From NCBI RefSeq assembly GCF_008124885.1, contig NZ_VNHX01000015.1, positions 47,989-111,988 of the forward strand: a DNA stretch of 64,000 nucleotides, written 5' to 3'. Below the pieces are notes generated by a model. It did not search any database, had not been told where the DNA came from, and saw only the letters and a program-made list of their open reading frames with translations. Positions 1 through 9,974 of the stretch are shown here, in pieces. Numbering within the stretch: the first letter of the stretch is position 1; each line of letters starts with the position of its first letter. Source of the DNA: Sphingobacterium allocomposti (GTDB lineage Bacteria > Bacteroidota > Bacteroidia > Sphingobacteriales > Sphingobacteriaceae). The position numbers were made by a program, and so were the translations under genes.

Positions 1-1269
1 CGCTATCACATAGAGGGTGACAAAGCTGCCCACGATTAAGGCTGCCACAAAGAAATATTGGGTCTGCAGAAAGGCTTCCTGGAACAGGAAGATCTTTGGC
101 CAGAATCCGGATAATGGGGGAATTCCGACAAGGGAAAATAGTACCAAAGCTATCAGCACCGAAATTTTCGGATAATCCCGGTATAATCCGCCCAGCTTAT
201 CCATATCCATCGTGCCCCGAAGCTGTCGAATAAGTCCGGCGATCAGGAACATGTTCGTTTTAACCGCAATGTCATGTATTAAATAGAAAACAACGCCCAT
301 AAGCGCCAGCTTACTGAACATAGCTATCCCGCCGATCATAAAGCCTATATGACATACAATTAAATACGAAAACAGCCTTCTTATATTGGTCTTGATTATG
401 GCGCCGAAGGCTCCCGTCAGAATCGTAGCGCATGCGATGACCATGAGCAGGGTTCGGGTAAACTCGTCGGGAACGAAAATTAAACTGAACACACGCAGCA
501 TCGCGTAAATACCGACTTTCGTCAATAGTCCCCCAAACGTTGCCGCAACAGCCGAAGGGGGCGTATGGTACGAGGAGGGCAACCAATAGTAGAGCGGAAA
601 CACGGCAGACTTTATGCCAAATCCCAAAATAAAAAAACAAGAAGTTATACCCACCAATGTGCCGTCCTGTACCTGCCGGACCTTCAACGCCAGGTCGGCC
701 ATATTTAGCGAGCCCGTAAGACCATAAAGGAGACCTATCCCCGTTAGGAAAAACATGGAAGCTAGGATATTCATGGCCATATATTTTACCGCTCCCTCCA
801 GCTGCGCCTTTCGACCGCCCAGTGTCATCAACACAAAAGATGAAATGATAATGACCTCAAAGTAAACGTAGAGGTTGAATATGTCGCCCGTCAGGAAGGC
901 CCCATGCAGGCCCATGATAAGGAAGTGGAAAATGGGAAAATAACCGTAAAGCATACGTTGCCTGCTGACACCTATAGATGAAAATATCGATACGGCGAAA
1001 CAGGCTATGGAGGTCAGCAACACCAACGTGACACTTAACAAATCGGCTACAAAAACGATCCCAAACGGAGCGTCCCAGTTTGCGGCATTCATGGTCAAAA
1101 TTCCGTCTTGATAGACCCGGCTGAACAAACGGATCGCAACTAAGAGACCAATGAAACTTCCTCCTACGCTTAAGTAACGCTGTGTTAGGGTTTTTCGCCA
1201 GAACATCAGCTGGATAACAGCAGTAAACAACTGCACGAAAACAGGAGCTAATATATGGTTGTCTATCAT
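1..1269 (-). CDS. mnhD: Na+/H+ (Mrp-type) antiporter subunit D, 3' end outside window
   Basis: Proton-channel-like subunit of the multisubunit Mrp/Mnh cation/proton antiporter in the inner membrane, homologous to NuoM/NuoN. The first 423 codons are visible and the frame is open to the window edge, so the C-terminus is missing only because the window stops. The translation is almost all hydrophobic helices. It keeps the family pair of buried charges: Glu138 in LYVYFEV and Lys220 in GFGIKSAVFPLYYWLP, followed by Lys251 (GGLLTKVGIY). The ATG overlaps the mnhC stop as ATGA, which supports this start and suggests translational coupling. It lies fourth in the mnhA-B-C-D order; mnhE-G would be expected beyond the edge. 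Confidence 0.93.
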   Translation of the reverse strand, partial: MIDNHILAPVFVQLFTAVIQLMFWRKTLTQRYLSVGGSFIGLLVAIRLFSRVYQDGILTMNAANWDAPFGIVFVADLLSVTLVLLTSIACFAVSIFSSIGVSRQRMLYGYFPIFHFLIMGLHGAFLTGDIFNLYVYFEVIIISSFVLMTLGGRKAQLEGAVKYMAMNILASMFFLTGIGLLYGLTGSLNMADLALKVRQVQDGTLVGITSCFFILGFGIKSAVFPLYYWLPSSYHTPPSAVAATFGGLLTKVGIYAMLRVFSLIFVPDEFTRTLLMVIACATILTGAFGAIIKTNIRRLFSYLIVCHIGFMIGGIAMFSKLALMGVVFYLIHDIAVKTNMFLIAGLIRQLRGTMDMDKLGGLYRDYPKISVLIALVLFSLVGIPPLSGFWPKIFLFQEAFLQTQYFFVAALIVGSFVTLYVIA

Positions 1270-1622
1270 AAATCTTCTTCTTCAGGAGTATTTAAATCGT
1301 CTAAGTCGTCAGAATTCACGAGGGCATACACCCGTTTTAGCAGGACGATGGCAAAAGAAGTCAAGGCGAAGCTAATAACAATAGCCGTCAGAATCAGCGC
1401 CTGTGGAATAGGATCGGCATAAATATCCTGAAACACTTTGTACGATTCATCAATAACAGGCGGGCTTCCCTTTGTAATTTTTCCTAGCAGAAATATGAGA
1501 ACGTTTGTCCCGTTGCCTAACAGCATAATACCGAGTAGCAACTTGACTAAACTGCGCCGTAGAATAAGATAAACGCCGGCGGCATACAATAATCCTAGAA
1601 CCAATACTAATAGTAATTCCAT
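1266..1622 (-). CDS. mnhC: Na+/H+ antiporter subunit C (NuoK-like)
   Basis: Small membrane subunit of the Mrp antiporter, related to NuoK/NDH 4L. The 118-residue product has three hydrophobic helices (about residues 1-22, 27-47, 72-97) and the family pattern GNGTNVLIFL in helix 2, followed by DPIPQALILTAIVISFA before helix 3. The tail is acidic (DDLDDLNTPEEEDL). It ends in the ATGA overlap with mnhD and begins 2 bp after mnhB ends, so the genes form one transcription unit. Length is normal for the family. Confidence 0.95.
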   Translation of the reverse strand: MELLLVLVLGLLYAAGVYLILRRSLVKLLLGIMLLGNGTNVLIFLLGKITKGSPPVIDESYKVFQDIYADPIPQALILTAIVISFALTSFAIVLLKRVYALVNSDDLDDLNTPEEEDL

Positions 1623-1624
1623 AT

Positions 1625-2035
1625 TTATTCGTCTAAGGCTATAGTGAACAAAATGGTTAACACCACCCCGATCACGACCAGGTATACGCCGAGATCGAAG
1701 AACAGCGCCGAGCCAATCATGCCGATTACCGGAATAGGCTCCTCGAACCAGAGGCCCGTCATGGGCGGTAAATTAAAAAGCATAGGCAGCATAATGCTCA
1801 CCGTCGATATCGCCAGCCCGATGGGGATCAATGAAATAGGTTTGTATCCCAATATTTTCATGGTGCTGGCGGTCCCGTTGGCGAGGCTATGAAGCACGAA
1901 CGCAATGGAGGCTACCAAGCCTCCTACGAATCCGCCCCCCGGAAAATAGTGTCCCCGGAGCAGCAGGAAAAAAGAAAATAACAATAATATGGGGAGGAGA
2001 TACCTTGTCGCTGTCTGTAATATTGCACTCTTCAT
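1625..2035 (-). CDS. mnhB: Na+/H+ antiporter subunit B
   Basis: MnhB/MrpB subunit of the antiporter. The protein starts [15 protein letters not shown] and has the family glycine signature [15 protein letters not shown] after the first helix, then three more helices, giving about 136 residues, the usual MnhB size. An in-frame ATG at 2110 would add 25 polar residues (starting MLQSVEV) and cut the gap to mnhA to about 23 bp. I prefer 2035 because the family begins just before the first helix, but the longer form cannot be excluded. Confidence 0.9.
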   Translation of the reverse strand: MKSAILQTATRYLLPILLLFSFFLLLRGHYFPGGGFVGGLVASIAFVLHSLANGTASTMKILGYKPISLIPIGLAISTVSIMLPMLFNLPPMTGLWFEEPIPVIGMIGSALFFDLGVYLVVIGVVLTILFTIALDE

Positions 2036-2133
2036 ATGTAAATAATATTCATTAGTGTCTATTTTCAAATCTATGATGATGTATAGTCCGACTTCAACGC
2101 TTTGCAGCAAATCCGTCTGGAACGTTCCTATGA

Positions 2134-4443
2134 TTATTCTTTTTCCGACGACTTTAGCCGCAGTCGTATTAAACTGTAAACACCCAGCGCCGCGATGGAC
2201 AACACCACTGTTTCAAATAATGTATCAGCCACCCGGAAATCGACCAGTATAACATTCACAACGTTCTTCCCTTTAGCCAGCAGATAGGCATTTTCGCCGT
2301 AGAAATTGCTTATCTCTGTCGTGTTCGGTTCAAAAAGAACACGCAGGGCAATCAGCGATAGGATGGCTCCGAATCCCAAAGCCACCAAGGCGTCCCGCAT
2401 CAGTACCGTTTTGCTGGTGAAGTTAATAAAGCCCGGAAGCTTATAAAGCACGAGTACGAACAATACCGTGGTCAGCGTGTCAATTGTAAACTGCGTCATT
2501 GCCAGGTCGGGCGCACTGTAGAAAACGAACATCAGACACATGCAGTAGCCAATAACGCTGGTCGATACGACGGAAGCCAGGCGCGATTTCGCTGACACAA
2601 TAATATATAATGCTCCTATAAGGATCGCGACGATAACCACCTCATACCAGGACAGCGGGGTTAAGCTGTCGAAATCGATGCTGATAGGGCCACTCAGCCA
2701 TAGTTTGTAGGCCAGAAGCAGTTCCGCGAACAGTATAATCTTAAGATGGTAAGCCCGCAGGTAGCCATTATGGAAGCGCCTCGTGAAAAACAGGGCAAAA
2801 TCTTTTAAGCCCCGAGCCAGCCGCCGAAAAATCGCCTGCGGAGAAAGGCCGTCAAAGCGGGCAAGCATCTGTAGCTTGCTCGAACTTGGTTTGTTCACGA
2901 CGTAAAGAAGTGTTCCAGCAAGTAAGGTGGCCATGCTTAAGATGAGTACGAGGTTGAAGCCATGCCATATTTTGAGATGCATGTCCGTTTCTATACCTGC
3001 AATTGCGTTTGCTGTCTGGTGGTTGAAATAGTTGCCGATTATTCCCGGCACCAGGCCGAAGGCTAGTCCGAAAATAGCTAAGACCAAAGGGGGGATCCAC
3101 AACGACGGATAGGGAAGGTGGATATTGCTGAACGCAGAAGGAAGCTTGCCCGCAAACGGCTTAATTCCTGCCATGAACCCAGCAGCCACCAAACCGACGT
3201 TCGTTAAGACAGCCAGTAGCGTTAACCAAATCGTCCAGTTTTCGTTGAAGTGCAGTGTCGCCTCATAGATGAGGTCTTTTCCGATAAAGCCAAATGTAAG
3301 CGGAAGCCCAGCGCTCGAGAGAGCTGCAAGTAACGCCGCCACGAATACGGGAGGTAGAACTTTACGCAAGCCGCTCAAGACTGAAATATCCCGGGTGTGC
3401 GTCTCGTGGTCAATAATGCCGGTAACCATAAAAAGCGTTGCCTTATATAAGGCGTGTACCAGGATAAATACGCTGGCTGCGATAATGGCAGCAGGTGTGC
3501 CCAATCCCAATAGAAAGGTCAGCACGCCCAGTGCAGATATCGTGGAGTAGGCCAATATGCCCTTCAGATCGATGCGGAACAAAGCATGTACAGCCGCGAA
3601 AATCATCGTAAAGCCCCCGACAACCATCAACGATATACTCCAGAGGTCGGTGCCCCCCAATATCGGTGTGAAACGGGCAAGCAGGTAGATGCCTGCTTTT
3701 ACCATCGTCGCCGAATGCAGGTAGGCGGATACCGGCGTAGGAGCTTTCATCGCCCCTGGAAGCCAGAAGTGGAATGGAAACTGGGCTGATTTGGTAAATG
3801 CTCCGATAAAGAGCAGGCCAATGATCAGTGGATAAAGCGGATGGATGGTCAGCACCTCATGCTTCATGAAAAGCTCGCTGATAACAAACGTTCCGGCTAT
3901 ATTTCCCGCGAGAATCAGTCCGGCTAACAAGAAAAAGCCACCCAGTCCGGTAATACTTAATGCGGTTAACGCGCTATCCCGCGAAGATTTGTCGTCGTTG
4001 TTAAAGCCTATCAGGAAGAAGGAGCTAATACTGGTAAGCTCCCAAAAAATAAATAATGTAAGAATATTGTCTGCCAGCACGACGCCGAGCATCGCGCTCA
4101 TAAACAGTAGTAAATAACCGAAGAAACGATCGAAATAGATGTGACCCTTTAAATATGTCCGTCCGTAGAAAAAAATGGCTGTTCCCACTCCGGTTATCAG
4201 TAATGCAAAAAGCAAGGATAAACCATCTAGACGGAAATCAAGATTAACGCCTAAAGAGGGGACCCAGTTAACACGTTGAACGAAATTTGTTCCTTCCGCT
4301 ATCGACGGAACGTGCATCACATAAAAGAGAAAGAGAACTACAGGAATGAAGGGAAGCAATATGCTCCATTTCGTCTTAATCAGCTTGCCGAAAGGGATAA
4401 GAAGGCTTGATGTTATTAGTCCTGCTAAAACAGTAAATAGCAT
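2134..4443 (-). CDS. mnhA: Na+/H+ antiporter subunit A (NuoL-like)
   Basis: Largest antiporter subunit, homologous to NuoL, with the C-terminal MrpB/DUF4040-like extension typical of MrpA (769 residues). The key charged residues are visible: Glu in [17 protein letters not shown] and Lys in [20 protein letters not shown], followed by [15 protein letters not shown]. The C-terminal part has more helices and the [17 protein letters not shown] signature of the MrpA tail. It is the first gene of the mnhABCD operon. Upstream, 185 bp separate it from acs, with the acs terminator in between, so the operon should have its own promoter there. Confidence 0.95.
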   Translation of the reverse strand: MLFTVLAGLITSSLLIPFGKLIKTKWSILLPFIPVVLFLFYVMHVPSIAEGTNFVQRVNWVPSLGVNLDFRLDGLSLLFALLITGVGTAIFFYGRTYLKGHIYFDRFFGYLLLFMSAMLGVVLADNILTLFIFWELTSISSFFLIGFNNDDKSSRDSALTALSITGLGGFFLLAGLILAGNIAGTFVISELFMKHEVLTIHPLYPLIIGLLFIGAFTKSAQFPFHFWLPGAMKAPTPVSAYLHSATMVKAGIYLLARFTPILGGTDLWSISLMVVGGFTMIFAAVHALFRIDLKGILAYSTISALGVLTFLLGLGTPAAIIAASVFILVHALYKATLFMVTGIIDHETHTRDISVLSGLRKVLPPVFVAALLAALSSAGLPLTFGFIGKDLIYEATLHFNENWTIWLTLLAVLTNVGLVAAGFMAGIKPFAGKLPSAFSNIHLPYPSLWIPPLVLAIFGLAFGLVPGIIGNYFNHQTANAIAGIETDMHLKIWHGFNLVLILSMATLLAGTLLYVVNKPSSSKLQMLARFDGLSPQAIFRRLARGLKDFALFFTRRFHNGYLRAYHLKIILFAELLLAYKLWLSGPISIDFDSLTPLSWYEVVIVAILIGALYIIVSAKSRLASVVSTSVIGYCMCLMFVFYSAPDLAMTQFTIDTLTTVLFVLVLYKLPGFINFTSKTVLMRDALVALGFGAILSLIALRVLFEPNTTEISNFYGENAYLLAKGKNVVNVILVDFRVADTLFETVVLSIAALGVYSLIRLRLKSSEKE

Positions 4444-4575
4444 GCAATCTTTATTTTAATGGATTGTCATAAAAGTAAGAAAAAAAGCTCGTTTTCCGCG
4501 CTATTTTCTCAACTTTTTCGTTATCCTGCCCGCTGTTTTCCTTGGGTTGGGCTCCTTAGCATGCATTTACCCAGT

Positions 4576-4616
4576 GAAAAAACGAATCCCCCGGATTTTC
4601 TTATCGGGGGATTCGT
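4576..4616 (-). terminator. Rho-independent terminator of acs
   Basis: A perfect 12-bp inverted repeat (4582-4593 with 4605-4616) encloses an 11-nt loop. Read on the minus strand it is followed at once by six T (complement of 4576-4581). It starts 13 bp after the acs stop codon and separates acs from mnhA. Confidence 0.9.
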
Positions 4617-4628
4617 TGTATGCTATTT

Positions 4629-6545
4629 TTATGATCTGAACTGCGCCGCTCCTTTGATAATGTCGTCGACGACCGATGGGTCCTGAAGCGTCGACGTGTC
4701 TCCAAGGTTTTGGGTTTCTCCCTCGGCTATCTTACGTAAGATGCGCCGCATGATCTTTCCGGACCTGGTCTTTGGAAGATCGGAAACGAACTGGATGATG
4801 TCCGGCTTGGCAATCGCACCGATAAGCCGTGTGATCGTTTGTAGGATGTCCTGACGCGTGCTGTTTTCATCTATATGGTGATTAGCAATAACGTACGCGT
4901 AGATTCCCTGACCCTTAACAGGATGTGGGTAGCCCACAATGGCAGATTCGATAACGTCAGAGTGCATGTTAATTGCATTTTCGACTTCTGCTGTTCCGAT
5001 ACGGTGTCCTGACACGTTGAGGACATCATCGACCCTGCCTGTAATCTGGTAATAGCCTTCTGGACTCCGGTAACAGCCATCTCCTGTAAAGTATTTGTTT
5101 TCGTAAGTGGAGAAATACGTTTGCCGGCAACGTTCGTGATCTCCCCACGTGGTACGCAACATGCCAGGCCATGGGAATTTTATACATAAGTTGCCGGAGA
5201 CGTCGTTTCCTTCGATCTCTTGCCCGTTCTCGTCCATCAGGCAGGGCTGCACGCCGGGAAGGGGCAGCATGGCGTAGCCCGGTATGGTTGGCGATATCCC
5301 CGCCATCGGTGCAATCAGAATGCCGCCGTTCTCCGTTTGCCACCAGGTGTCGGCTATCGGTGCCTTGCCTTTTCCGATTTTTTCGTGGTACCAGTGCCAC
5401 GCCTCCTCGTTTATAGGTTCGCCTACGGATCCTAGCTTCCGGATGCTGCTTAGATCTTTGTTGTCGACATGTTCGTCTCCAAAAGCCATGAGCGAACGGA
5501 TAGCAGTAGGAGCGGTATACAAGATATTCACTTTATACTTTTCTACAATATCCCAAAGACGGCCCGCATCGGGATAGGTAGGGGTGCCTTCGAACATGAG
5601 CGATACCGCACCCTGTGACAAGGGGCCATACACGATGTAGCTATGGCCCGTTATCCAACCAATGTCGGCGGTGCAAAAATAAACCTCGCCAGGTTGATAT
5701 TGAAACACGTTGGAAAAGGTATAGCCCGTATATACCATATAACCGCCCGTAGTATGGACAACGCCTTTAGGCTTTCCGGTAGATCCTGATGTATATAAGA
5801 TAAACAGGGGATCTTCGGCGTCCATCTCTTCCGCAGGACAAGGTGGATTTCCTTGGGTTTCTACCTTTTTTATCTCATCTTCCCACCAAACGTCGCGTCC
5901 TTTAATCATCGAGATCGGCGTACGTGTACGCGTCAGAACAATCACCCGTTCAACCGATTTGCATTGCATTAACGCATCGTCCACTATGGATTTCAGCTCC
6001 AGCACCTTGCCGGCACGGTAGCCACCGTCCGACGTGATGACCATCTTACATTCGGCATCAATAATACGGTCTGCTATAGACTGCGCAGAGAACCCGCCAA
6101 AGACAACCGAGTGAATGGCGCCGATCCGTGCACAGGCAAGAACGGCAATAACCAGCTCCGGAACCATGGGCAGGTAGATACAGACGCGATCGCCTTTGCT
6201 GATGTTGTTGTTCTTCAAAACATTGGCAAAAGTCTCTACCTTGTTTAATAGCTGCTTGTAGGTAAGGATGCGGTGTGCTTCGTTTGGATCATTGGGCTCC
6301 CAGATGATGGCAGGCTTGTCTCCCAAACTGTAGATATGGCGATCCAGGCAATTCTCGGTGATGTTGAGCTTGCCGCCTTCGAACCATTTGATATTCGGCT
6401 CCGTGAAATTCCAGCTTAATACATTCGTCCACTTTCTTTTCCAAAAAAAGTTTTCGGCCACTTCTCCCCAAAATGCTTCAGGTGTCTCCACACTACGTTT
6501 ATAGGCGTCTTGATACTCTTCAAAAGTTTTAATCTGTAGGTTCAT
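4629..6545 (-). CDS. acs: Acetyl-CoA synthetase (acetate--CoA ligase, AMP-forming)
   Basis: Activates acetate to acetyl-CoA through acetyl-AMP in the cytoplasm. The 638-residue product is full length for the family. The P-loop-like motif YTSGSTGKPKGVVH lies at about residues 251-264, the W(W)QTENGG active-site motif near 400, and the C-terminal loop PKTRSGKIMRR carries the lysine (about 597) that is regulated by acetylation in studied homologues. The N-terminal acetyl-CoA-synthetase domain (EEYQDAYKRSVETPEAFW) is present. Single gene: a terminator follows it and a TAnnTTTG box precedes it. Confidence 0.97.
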   Translation of the reverse strand: MNLQIKTFEEYQDAYKRSVETPEAFWGEVAENFFWKRKWTNVLSWNFTEPNIKWFEGGKLNITENCLDRHIYSLGDKPAIIWEPNDPNEAHRILTYKQLLNKVETFANVLKNNNISKGDRVCIYLPMVPELVIAVLACARIGAIHSVVFGGFSAQSIADRIIDAECKMVITSDGGYRAGKVLELKSIVDDALMQCKSVERVIVLTRTRTPISMIKGRDVWWEDEIKKVETQGNPPCPAEEMDAEDPLFILYTSGSTGKPKGVVHTTGGYMVYTGYTFSNVFQYQPGEVYFCTADIGWITGHSYIVYGPLSQGAVSLMFEGTPTYPDAGRLWDIVEKYKVNILYTAPTAIRSLMAFGDEHVDNKDLSSIRKLGSVGEPINEEAWHWYHEKIGKGKAPIADTWWQTENGGILIAPMAGISPTIPGYAMLPLPGVQPCLMDENGQEIEGNDVSGNLCIKFPWPGMLRTTWGDHERCRQTYFSTYENKYFTGDGCYRSPEGYYQITGRVDDVLNVSGHRIGTAEVENAINMHSDVIESAIVGYPHPVKGQGIYAYVIANHHIDENSTRQDILQTITRLIGAIAKPDIIQFVSDLPKTRSGKIMRRILRKIAEGETQNLGDTSTLQDPSVVDDIIKGAAQFRS

Positions 6546-6555
6546 ATTCTCGGTA

Positions 6556-6563
6556 CAAAATTA
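6556..6563 (-). promoter_or_regulatory. Bacteroidota -7 box upstream of acs
   Basis: Read on the minus strand the sequence is TAATTTTG, matching TAnnTTTG, ending 11 bp before the acs ATG. The -33 region has no clear TTTG at 19-20 bp, so this is a partial match only. Confidence 0.4.
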
Positions 6564-6806
6564 ATGCGTTACTATTTATTCGATGCAGACAGGAATTTAT
6601 TAAATACTGTCTTTATTGAATATCCTCAAGCTAATTTAGTTTTTTTTGCCATTATTATCAATTTTCGTGGGGGCAAAATGCATAAACGTTGCCTGAGGGC
6701 GGAAACAACCGTTTGTTTATTTTTCGGCTGGCCGCGCGCATGGAAGAGGGGCCGCTTCGCGCGGGTGGATATCCGCAAGTGAACAGATTATTCGTACCTT
6801 TAATGT

Positions 6807-7685
6807 ATGAAGCTTGTCACGCGGTTATACTATTTCTCCATATATACAAACTTGCTAATAGCGCTGGCGGCGGCAGCGCAATGTGCGCTAACATACATCT
6901 TCTTCGAGAAACCGTTCAATTATTATATTATTGCAATTGAAGGAGCGGCTACACTTTTACTTTACAATTTTAGTTTAATTCTTTCGAAACCGGCTGATCC
7001 CGCGGCATCGATATACAGGCGGACCCGCTGGATTTTTAGCAGAGAGTGGCTGTTGTGGCTGAACGGAGGTTGCGCTTTGATCGTTTTGGTGTATGCCGTT
7101 TTCCATATCGATTTTTATAGTCTGCTTTTCCTCGGCGGAATCGGGGTAGTCAGCGTGGCCTATTCCTTTCCAGTTGCGCGTTATGGCGGTAAATGGGTGG
7201 GCTTGCGGCAGATTCCCGGTATGAAAATTTTTCATATAGCGCTTGTCTGGACGTTGAGCTCTGTATGTCTGCCGGCGTTTCAGCTGTATCGAGAAGGTGC
7301 CGGGGTCAATATTCAGGAGCTGTCGATGCTGTTTGTGCTAAAGTTCGTCTTCCTTCTGGTGTGTACGCTACCTTTCGATATACGGGACATCCGGCAGGAC
7401 TCGTATTATCACCTGAAAACGATTCCCAATATGTTGGGAGCGGACAGGGCAATCCGCCTGTGCTACGCATTGCTGCTTCTACATAGCCTTGGGATAGTAT
7501 TGTCCAGCTTCAATCTGTCGCTGAAAATCGGCATCCTGCTGACGAACCTTACTATTGGCCTCGTTTTGTCGGCCGTTGTATTCCGGAATAAAGATAAATA
7601 CCACTACGCATACTTACTTGACTTCGCCCTCGTCGTCCAATTTTTGTTCGGCTTTTTGTCCGTCGCTATCTTCCCAGATATGTGA
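6807..7685 (+). CDS. UbiA-like integral membrane protein
   Basis: 292-residue polytopic membrane protein with about eight hydrophobic segments. The motif PFDIRDIRQDSYYHLKTIP near residue 190, ending in NMLG, resembles the second aspartate-rich motif of the UbiA prenyltransferase family (D..D...D.....T.P..LG). The first motif expected in the N-terminal half (NDxxD) is not recognisable; the equivalent stretch reads LLLYNFSLILSKP. So it belongs, by resemblance, to a divergent UbiA-like group whose substrate I cannot name. It converges on the dehydrogenase gene and the two coding ends overlap by 20 bp. Confidence 0.72.
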   Translation: MKLVTRLYYFSIYTNLLIALAAAAQCALTYIFFEKPFNYYIIAIEGAATLLLYNFSLILSKPADPAASIYRRTRWIFSREWLLWLNGGCALIVLVYAVFHIDFYSLLFLGGIGVVSVAYSFPVARYGGKWVGLRQIPGMKIFHIALVWTLSSVCLPAFQLYREGAGVNIQELSMLFVLKFVFLLVCTLPFDIRDIRQDSYYHLKTIPNMLGADRAIRLCYALLLLHSLGIVLSSFNLSLKIGILLTNLTIGLVLSAVVFRNKDKYHYAYLLDFALVVQFLFGFLSVAIFPDM

Positions 7686-8592
7686 TGATCTTGTCAGCCA
7701 GCATGTCGGACAGTTTAAAATAGCTTTCAAATGTCCAGCCGGCGACGTGTGGGCTTAAGAGTACATTATCTCTGGAGATAAGGTCGCCGTACCAAGGCTG
7801 CTCCCCAAGCTCGGGGAATTTTTCTACCGGCAATACATCGAATGCCGCGCCCAGTATTCTGCCGTTGTCCAGGTATTTTAATACTGCCGGAATCTGGGCA
7901 ATGCCGCCCCGTGCCCCCATGAGAAAGAAAATCGGTTTTCTGAAATGAAAAAGGTATTCTTCATCGACCATCCCCTTGGTTTCCCGTGTCAGAGGAATGT
8001 GAAAGCTGAGTACATCAGCCTGGCGGACAACTTCCTCCATCGATACTTCCGACGCATAGCGGTCAGAAAAGCCTGTCTTATACTTGTCGTAAGCGATGAC
8101 GTTGACATCAAATCCCGACAGCTTCTTGGCCATCGCCTGCCCGTTGTGTCCGTACCCTATCAGAGCAACCGTACGACCTTTCAGTTCATAACCGCGGTTT
8201 TCCTCTCTATGCCATGCCCCCCGGCATATTTGTTGATGCCCGCGGTTAAGGTTGTTCATCAGACTAAGGAGCATACCGATCATATGTTCTCCGACGGCAT
8301 CACGGTTTCCTTCGTTCGCTGCTAGTAGCTGAATCCCTTTTGAACGGGCATACTCCTCATCAATATTGTCTATCCCTGCTCCTGGGCGGGCGATAAGCTG
8401 TAGGTTGGTGGCTAGATCAATAAAGGATTCGTCGACTTGAAACTTCGAACGGATAAGCAGTCCCCTATATTGTTGAATAACGTTCTCGGCGTCGGCCCTG
8501 CTGAAGCCAGGCCGATAATCGTACGCAATCGAGGCCTGATCTAGCTTTTCTAACAGTATAGGATGTACATCATCTACAATAAGGATATTCAT
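7666..8592 (-). CDS. D-isomer-specific 2-hydroxyacid dehydrogenase family protein
   Basis: NAD(P)-dependent oxidoreductase of the SerA/LdhA family, 308 residues. The Rossmann motif is GYGHNGQAMAKKLSGF near residue 146, followed by an acidic Asp (YDK) that suggests NAD preference. The catalytic triad seems intact: Arg in LMGARGG, Glu in FDVLPVEKF, His in LSPHVAGWT. The length excludes the C-terminal ACT domain of classical SerA. Bacteroidota carry a short phosphoglycerate-dehydrogenase-like form, but serC is not nearby here, so the substrate stays open. Confidence 0.85.
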   Translation of the reverse strand: MNILIVDDVHPILLEKLDQASIAYDYRPGFSRADAENVIQQYRGLLIRSKFQVDESFIDLATNLQLIARPGAGIDNIDEEYARSKGIQLLAANEGNRDAVGEHMIGMLLSLMNNLNRGHQQICRGAWHREENRGYELKGRTVALIGYGHNGQAMAKKLSGFDVNVIAYDKYKTGFSDRYASEVSMEEVVRQADVLSFHIPLTRETKGMVDEEYLFHFRKPIFFLMGARGGIAQIPAVLKYLDNGRILGAAFDVLPVEKFPELGEQPWYGDLISRDNVLLSPHVAGWTFESYFKLSDMLADKIITYLGR

Positions 8593-8721
8593 TTTCTTAG
8601 CTAAGTTTCACCCATTGTGCATTATCACGCCACTATTGCCCGACAGCGCCTGTGCTAAGCCTGCCCAGCGCGATTGTGTTTCAATAAAGCACAGCGAGTG
8701 GTTTCATATATGTATAATTAT

Positions 8722-8771
8722 TTATTCTTTACGTATTCCAATGGCATTCATGAGCTCCCTACGCCCGTTAT
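8722..8771 (+). repeat. Dispersed GGYATTCATGAGCTC repeat, copy A
   Basis: TTATTCTTTACG followed by caatggcattcatgagctcc and tacgcccg. The same order of blocks recurs at 52000-52051 and, inverted, in 62790-62823; a fourth, shorter relative lies at 62963-62988. Lies in the 197-bp gap between two minus-strand genes. Confidence 0.5.
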
Positions 8772-8789
8772 GTTCACCAACGTTTGTAA

Positions 8790-9974
8790 TTAAGGATATT
8801 TCATAAAATCGACTGATAACAGCTTGTCGAGGTTTTTTTGAGCCAACCTGGCGGGCATGATTTTCATCAACGTGTTCCGGGCGCTGACCAGCAGGCTGTT
8901 GTTCCACTGTGCGACCTCGCCAATCCGCCTGGATGTATCTATAATATATTTTGTACGGAGCAGTCTTCGTCTTTCAAACGAGGAAAATGCTTCCTTGACG
9001 CTCTTCTCTAATTGCAGTTCGTCCAACAGAACGGCTACATCCTCTAACGCCTGGCAGGCCCCTTGCCCCATGTTCGGTGTCGTGGCGTGCCCAGCGTCGC
9101 CAATAAGCAGAATGTTGTCATAAGCCAGATGTTTGAGCGGTGCGATATCCACAATATCGCTCCAGATCAGTTCGCTGTCCCCGGTGTGTGCCAAAATAGC
9201 TGGAATAGGATCATGATACGATTGAAAGTGTCTTATCAGATCACGGACCTTGTAATTCCGATATATAGGATTATCAGGTGTGGCGTTTATACAGGCGTAC
9301 CAATATATGCGATTATGAGTTAAAGGTGTCATCCCGAATCTTCCCGATTTTCCCCAGGTTTCTGTTCCCGTGTTTAATGTTATTCCGGTGCTGTCAATGG
9401 TGGCGCGCCAGCATGTATATCCTGCATAACGGGGGGTGGACGAAGGTACGAGCTGTTGCCGGAGTGGAGACCTCACACCGTCAGCCACGATTAGAAAACG
9501 TGATGTGTGCTGTGTGCCGTCTTCAAAAAACAAGGTGACACCGTTTGCCTGTTGTTCTAGCCGGATAGCTTTTTTGCCTAATTGGAGCCTCCGGGCGTTG
9601 ATTTTAGACAGCAGGAAAAGATGGAGATCCGCACGATGAATAGCGAAATTTCGTTGTTGATACCTCTCCCGCATCGCACGGGTGTCTGGCGCGACTAAAA
9701 GCCTTCCTTTATGATCTAAAATATGGTAGCTATCCAGATAATACCCCAGCTGTTCTACTTCCGTCCGCAGGCCAAGTAAGTCCAAAGCCCGCATCGCATT
9801 GGCTGCCAAGCCAAATCCCGCACCGATACCCTTCAGTTCCGGTGCCTGCTCAAAAAGCGCAAAGTCCCTATTAATCTGTTGAAGGGCTATGGCCATGGCA
9901 AGCCCCGCTACACCGCCGCCTACGATGGCAAAGTCACTATCTATCGTTTGGCTGGCCGGCATTGGCAATCTCAT
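8790..9974 (-). CDS. FAD-dependent aromatic-type monooxygenase
   Basis: Group A flavoprotein monooxygenase, 394 residues. All three family fingerprints are present: the N-terminal dinucleotide fold DFAIVGGGVAGLAMAIAL, the middle DG motif VADGVRSPLRQQL, and the GD motif LIGDAGHATTPNMGQGACQA. These bind FAD and NAD(P)H; substrates of relatives include 3-hydroxybenzoate, salicylate and kynurenine, and the sequence alone does not decide. The start overlaps the end of rsmA by 38 bp; an ATG at 9962 would reduce this to 26 bp. Same strand as rsmA, so the two are probably cotranscribed. Confidence 0.87.
   Translation of the reverse strand: MRLPMPASQTIDSDFAIVGGGVAGLAMAIALQQINRDFALFEQAPELKGIGAGFGLAANAMRALDLLGLRTEVEQLGYYLDSYHILDHKGRLLVAPDTRAMRERYQQRNFAIHRADLHLFLLSKINARRLQLGKKAIRLEQQANGVTLFFEDGTQHTSRFLIVADGVRSPLRQQLVPSSTPRYAGYTCWRATIDSTGITLNTGTETWGKSGRFGMTPLTHNRIYWYACINATPDNPIYRNYKVRDLIRHFQSYHDPIPAILAHTGDSELIWSDIVDIAPLKHLAYDNILLIGDAGHATTPNMGQGACQALEDVAVLLDELQLEKSVKEAFSSFERRRLLRTKYIIDTSRRIGEVAQWNNSLLVSARNTLMKIMPARLAQKNLDKLLSVDFMKYP

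Noticed and set aside
5171..5577. Several plus-strand frames opposite acs
   Set aside because: Shadows of a well-supported acs gene, without any family resemblance.
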